Shown: one piece after another, positions 8,001-10,472 of the stretch
How positions within the stretch are numbered: the stretch's first letter is position 1
Layout of the letters: the number at the start of each line of letters is the position of its first letter
Source of the DNA: JACROF01 sp964533055
GTDB taxonomy: Bacteria > Patescibacteriota > Microgenomatia > Levybacterales > UBA12049
Direction: 5' to 3'
Assembly: GCA_964533055.1 (NCBI GenBank)
Contig: CAZHKZ010000023.1
Span: 1-10,472 of the forward strand
Length of the DNA stretch: 10,472 nt
The notes under the pieces: generated by a model
What the model saw: the letters and a program-made list of their open reading frames with translations, nothing else
Told to the model about the DNA's origin: nothing
The model's database searches: none
Made by a program: the position numbers and the translations under genes

Positions 8001-8350
8001 AAGACTTTGAATCTGACGAATACCTCGTTGTTGTCCAAGCGAACAAGTATTTAGCAAAGCAAATTTCAAATGGCCCAGTTGCTATTACAAATGGCGAAGA
8101 ATCAGTAGCTACTCCTGACCCCCTCGTTGCTGGAGATGCAAATAACGACAACGTATTAGATGGCGCGGACTACAACATTATGATTGGCTGCTACAGCGAT
8201 TATGCTCCTGCTGTTGCCTGCAACCAACAACAGTTTGCACAAGCTGATTTCAATGATGATGGTAAAGTTAATCAGTTTGATTACAATCTCTTACTGAGAG
8301 AGTTTAAAGCTGCACAAGGCGACAGCGTAGAGACTGCAGCTGACAACTGA
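5088..8350 (+). CDS. Giant secreted modular protein with PT-rich linkers and C-terminal dockerin-like domain (interrupted by assembly gap)
   Basis: There are 736 residues before the gap and 317 after. Residues 1-44 are a signal peptide (basic start, core VLAVALIFSAIL, likely cleavage after AQA). Residues 45-125 form a strand-rich domain with Cys54 and Cys80. Linkers of PTPT and PTKKPT follow, holding the repeated motif CIANPLLCVTP. Domains at about 248-333 and 365-445 (ITGTIKDKAGSPV, ISGTVKDKMGAPL) look like carboxypeptidase-regulatory-like beta-sandwiches. About 462-557 is CnaB-like. About 566-656 is SdrD B-like, with a calcium-loop-like DLNKNTFRDGNE. After the gap come a long PT linker, a beta domain starting near LKLDGIG, and a dockerin-like pair of calcium loops, GDANNDNVLDGADYN and ADFNDDGKVNQFDYN. 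There is no LPXTG or C-terminal membrane anchor. The frames either side of the N run differ, which is explained if the true gap length is 2 modulo 3. A role in adhesion or surface assembly is inferred. Confidence 0.88.
5478..5593 (+). repeat. Two exact 50-nt direct repeats, period 66 nt
   Basis: The copies are 5478-5527 and 5544-5593. They encode a 22-residue unit of the linker built on PTRVPPTPTKRPIPTAT. The exact nucleotide identity implies recent duplication within the gene. Confidence 0.9.
7104..7451 (+). repeat. Three identical 55-nt copies of the CIANPLLC-encoding unit, flanking an assembly gap
   Basis: The copies lie at 7104-7158, 7242-7296 and 7397-7451 and encode TPTPAGPCIANPLLCVTP. 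The second ends exactly where the N run begins and the third starts where it ends, so the gap probably reflects an unresolved tandem array. Diverged copies occur near 5608, 5705, 6117 and 7186. Confidence 0.92.
7297..7396. other. Assembly gap (100 N) inside the repeat array
   Basis: Exactly 100 N, the usual placeholder for unknown length. Upstream the codon phase ends one base into a codon; downstream it resumes at a codon start. An intact gene therefore needs a true gap of 2 modulo 3 bases, which 100 is not. Confidence 0.95.
7615..7759 (+). repeat. Two exact 43-nt direct repeats in the PT linker
   Basis: The copies are 7615-7657 and 7717-7759, encoding PTLTPTPTLTPTPT. They lie just before the C-terminal folded domains and are typical of slippage-prone linker DNA. 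Confidence 0.88.
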
Positions 8351-8356
8351 TATACT
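8348..8356 (+). promoter_or_regulatory. Possible extended -10 promoter of the small membrane-anchored gene
   Basis: TGATATACT begins on the TGA stop of the surface-protein gene. Its TATACT box ends 12 nt before the ATG at 8369, predicting a leader of about 6 nt. No -35 box is visible. The gene may equally be co-transcribed with the surface-protein gene. Confidence 0.45.
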
Positions 8357-8368
8357 TGAAGATATCCT

Positions 8369-8688
8369 ATGTCTAAAAAAACATTATCACTCATTCTGGC
8401 ACTACTCATCCTGACAATCATACTTGTCTGGGTAGCAATTTCTGCTAGTAAGTCACAGCAAGATCNNNNNNNNNNNNNNNNNNNNNNNNNNNNNNNNNNN
8501 NNNNNNNNNNNNNNNNNNNNNNNNNNNNNNNNNNNNNNNNNNNNNNNNNNNNNNNNNNNNNNNNNGCGGGAACTAAATCAACTCCAATTACTCTTCTTGA
8601 AAAATCACTTATTTTGGGAAGAAGAGGCTCGACCAATATCACTACGAGTCTCTTAAAATCATTTAGTGGAACTATAGTTAACTTCTAA
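8369..8688 (+). CDS. Small membrane-anchored extracytoplasmic protein, possible cohesin-like partner (interrupted by assembly gap)
   Basis: The gene starts 18 nt after the dockerin-protein stop. The first 32 residues begin MSKKTLSLILALLILTIILV, a short basic start and one strong hydrophobic segment, then polar residues up to the gap at 8466. After the gap the longest frame runs from 8566 to TAA at 8686-8688. It gives 40 residues beginning AGTKSTPITLLEKSLILG and ending FSGTIVNF, an alternating pattern that suits the final beta strands of a domain. The frames join if the true gap is 2 modulo 3. Position directly after a dockerin-like protein, a membrane anchor and this strand-rich end are compatible with a cohesin-like domain mostly hidden in the gap. 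That is inference: no diagnostic cohesin motif can be seen. A shorter alternative frame ends at 8656. Confidence 0.55.
8466..8565. other. Assembly gap (100 N)
   Basis: Exactly 100 N, so the length is nominal. It is not flanked by an obvious repeat. It removes the middle of the small membrane-anchored gene. Confidence 0.95.
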
Positions 8689-8739
8689 TCAAATTGCTCT
8701 CTCACCATTCATGCCCTTCGGTCTGGCATAAAACGCTCC

Positions 8740-10077
8740 TTATTCACTAGATAAAAGCGTCCTTATCTGGCCTACAAGGTACATTGATCCTGTTACAACC
8801 ACTAGCCCATCATCTTTTTTCGCCAAATCAACTGCCTCAGCCAGTGCATCTTTAGGTGTAGGCTGAATATGGATTACGGAATTGGGATAGATCGACTCAT
8901 ACGTCTGTGCAACAAGTGATGCTACCATGGTCGCATTCTTGCTCGTATCAATTGTTACGTGAAACTCAGAAAAAACTATCTCATCAGCACTTCTATGAAC
9001 TGCCTTAAAAATTGAATGAAGATCTTTCGCTTTTTTAAACGCTAAAATAAAAATCTTTTTACGCTCGGGATACAGCCTTTCCAACTCTCCAATAAACGCA
9101 TTCATCTTTGCCTCATTGTGAGCGCTATCTAAAATGACTGTTGTCCCACCGATTACAAAATGCTCAAACCTTCCATTAAATGTTGCGGATCGAAACGCCT
9201 CGAAAATATCCTCCTGATTAATCTTGAATCCCTTTTCCACCAAAGCAAGTAATGCTAGCAATACAAGGCAAGCATTTTCAATCTGATACATCCCTACCAT
9301 CGACAAGAATACACCTGAGATGGCGTATCCTCCACTCCTAAATGAGAATAGCGAACCCTCAAGGGTACAATTTTTGATATCCACCTCCACGCTATTGCCA
9401 AGCACCACGAGATCTGCCTGGACACTCTCTGAGGCTTCCTGCACGATTGAGAGCACCTCTTTCTGAGTAACTCCAGTAATAACTTTCATGCCAGGCTTTA
9501 TAAAGCTTACTGCCTCATGAGCGATCTTCTCTGTCGTATCGCCAAGATACTCAACGTGATCAATTGATATATTGGTAAGAATCCCAACAATTGGGCTGAG
9601 TGTATTTGTACCATCATATTTGCCCTCTAGGCCCACTTCAATAACTGCGATATCTACCTTCTCTTTGGCAAAATAGAGAAAGGATACTGCTACAAGTGCC
9701 TCGAAATAGGTTGGTTTGCCAAATGGCGTAAGTGTAACTCTTTCAACTCCTGTCTTTACTTGCTGTAAAAGTGTTACGAATTCTTGCTCGGATATCTCAA
9801 GCCCATTTATTTTCATTCGCTCAGTTGCCCGCTCAAGATGAGGTGATGTGCTCAGCCCCGTCTTATAGCCAGCAGTTGCTAAGACGTGTGATAAAAGATA
9901 GGAAGTAGATCCCTTACCAGATGTTCCACTCACTTGCACCGAAACAAACTTTTCCTGAGGGTTATCTAACTCATCAAGAAGTGCCTTCATTCGCTCAAGT
10001 GGATTTACGTCCAGTCGAACATCTCTCTCGGATGGGATCAGCGATTCTAGGTACGATATTGCTTCTTTATAGATCAT
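8740..10077 (-). CDS. folC: Folylpolyglutamate synthase / dihydrofolate synthase family (FolC)
   Basis: FolC is an ATP-dependent Mur-ligase-type enzyme that adds glutamate to (dihydro)pteroate or folates and so retains folate in the cell. The 445-residue protein has the P-loop GTSGKGST (51-58), SPHLERATERMKING, EVGLEGKYDGTN, SIDHVEYLGDT, the C-terminal domain motif ILDSAHNEAKM (DSAHN 317-321) and VVVTGSMYLVGQIR. Length and motif order match the family. One key difference: in the usual HEKAGI block the carbamoylated lysine is Ala189 (the sequence reads HEAVSFIKPG). Dihydrofolate synthase and polyglutamylation roles cannot be separated by eye. It diverges from the murF-like gene across a 45-nt spacer. 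Its leader has no Shine-Dalgarno site. The function complements thyA, folA and glyA in the same window. Confidence 0.92.
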   Translation of the reverse strand: MIYKEAISYLESLIPSERDVRLDVNPLERMKALLDELDNPQEKFVSVQVSGTSGKGSTSYLLSHVLATAGYKTGLSTSPHLERATERMKINGLEISEQEFVTLLQQVKTGVERVTLTPFGKPTYFEALVAVSFLYFAKEKVDIAVIEVGLEGKYDGTNTLSPIVGILTNISIDHVEYLGDTTEKIAHEAVSFIKPGMKVITGVTQKEVLSIVQEASESVQADLVVLGNSVEVDIKNCTLEGSLFSFRSGGYAISGVFLSMVGMYQIENACLVLLALLALVEKGFKINQEDIFEAFRSATFNGRFEHFVIGGTTVILDSAHNEAKMNAFIGELERLYPERKKIFILAFKKAKDLHSIFKAVHRSADEIVFSEFHVTIDTSKNATMVASLVAQTYESIYPNSVIHIQPTPKDALAEAVDLAKKDDGLVVVTGSMYLVGQIRTLLSSE

Positions 10078-10099
10078 ATACTTTTAAAAACTTGTGGAC

Positions 10100-10105
10100 A
10101 TTATA
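10100..10105 (-). promoter_or_regulatory. -10 box of folC in a shared divergent promoter
   Basis: TATAAT on the minus strand (10105-10100) is a perfect -10 match, 22 nt before the folC ATG, predicting a leader of about 16 nt. There is no TG extension and no clear -35 box. It is the mirror image of the murF-side -10 box, with 5 nt between them. Confidence 0.5.
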
Positions 10106-10107
10106 CC

Positions 10108-10116
10108 TGATATAAT
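10108..10116 (+). promoter_or_regulatory. Extended -10 promoter of the murF-like gene, predicted leaderless
   Basis: TGATATAAT (10108-10116) is a perfect TGn-extended -10 box. Six bases separate it from the ATG at 10123, so +1 should coincide with the start codon. No -35 box is evident. Confidence 0.7.
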
Positions 10117-10122
10117 CAAAGT

Positions 10123-10472
10123 ATGAATCTCGCCAAAAATGCGACACTCTCCTATTTGAGAACTCTTGCAAAAAGATCTCTGGACACACATAAACCCACT
10201 ATCATAGGCATAGCTGGATCTGTTGGTAAATCATCCACTCGCAACGCGCTTGAAGCGATACTTAAAGACCACTTTCCAACTCAATCAATTGGTAATTCTG
10301 AGACCGGCATTCCACTCGGCATTCTAGGCATGAAGCCAGAGTCATACTCTCCGCTTGACTGGGCAAAAATGCTGGCAAAGTCTCCCCTACGGGGCAATTT
10401 TCTTAAAGGCACAACGCATCTGATCGCTGAAATGGGCATAGATGATCCATATCCTCCTAAAAATATGGAGTA
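10123..10472 (+). CDS. MurF-like Mur ligase (partial, 3' end beyond the window)
   Basis: The 116 visible residues begin MNLAKNATLSYLRTLAKRS and then show the Mur-ligase P-loop in TIIGIAGSVGKSSTRNAL. NSETGIPLGILG resembles the conserved MurF NNExGVPLTLL block, and HLIAEMGIDDPYPP resembles the MurF AxxEMGAxxxGDI segment. MurF adds D-Ala-D-Ala to the UDP-MurNAc-tripeptide in the cytoplasm, completing the peptidoglycan precursor. Only the N-terminal part of the ATP-binding domain is seen, so a related amide ligase of the family is possible; MurF is the best guess. There is no Shine-Dalgarno site, and the -10 box sits 6 nt before the ATG. Confidence 0.82.
   Translation, partial: MNLAKNATLSYLRTLAKRSLDTHKPTIIGIAGSVGKSSTRNALEAILKDHFPTQSIGNSETGIPLGILGMKPESYSPLDWAKMLAKSPLRGNFLKGTTHLIAEMGIDDPYPPKNME

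Noticed and set aside
5088..8350. The frame change across the first gap read as a frameshift or as two genes
   Set aside because: The N run is a placeholder of unknown length flanked by identical in-gene repeats, so a single intact gene is the simpler reading.
8711..8729. Hairpin ATGCC-9 nt-GGCAT between the converging genes, a possible terminator
   Set aside because: The stem is only 5 bp with a 9-nt loop and no U-tract on either strand; too weak to call.

Overview
The window looks like a contig from a Candidate Phyla Radiation (Patescibacteria) bacterium, perhaps Microgenomates-like. This is an inference from three things. The genes are compact, moderately AT-rich and almost free of Shine-Dalgarno sites. 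A secreted Pro/Thr-rich protein ends in a dockerin-like domain of the kind common in that group. TGA is used as an ordinary stop (thyA, folA, the HD gene), which argues against the Gracilibacteria/Absconditabacteria code. Two runs of exactly 100 N (7297-7396 and 8466-8565) are scaffold placeholders, so reading frame is not reliable across them.

Left part, 1-4903, all on the minus strand: a thymidylate and one-carbon folate cluster. In transcription order it holds a dCTP deaminase (dcd), a second dCTP deaminase/dUTPase-fold protein lacking the usual catalytic residues, an HD-domain protein, thymidylate synthase (thyA), dihydrofolate reductase (folA) and serine hydroxymethyltransferase (glyA, running off the left edge). 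From the second deaminase-like gene to folA the genes are packed like an operon (spacings of about 1 nt, an overlap or short gap, then 4 nt). dcd, the second deaminase-like gene and glyA each have their own promoter-like sequence. Together they can turn dCTP into dUMP, methylate it to dTMP and regenerate methylene-tetrahydrofolate.

Middle part, 5088-8688, plus strand: a very large secreted modular protein (signal peptide, PT-rich linkers with a repeated two-cysteine motif, four Ig-like/CnaB/SdrD-like domains, C-terminal dockerin-like domain). It is followed at once by a small membrane-anchored protein broken by a gap, whose surviving C-terminus could belong to a cohesin-like domain.

Right part, 8740-10472: folC on the minus strand, diverging from a murF-like Mur ligase that runs off the right edge. 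They share a 45-nt spacer with back-to-back -10 boxes. FolC fits the folate theme of the left part but lacks the family's carbamoylated lysine.

Three genes (dcd, the second deaminase-like gene, murF-like) have a -10 box exactly 6 nt before the ATG, which predicts leaderless mRNAs. No RNA genes, CRISPR arrays, insertion sequences or convincing terminators were seen.
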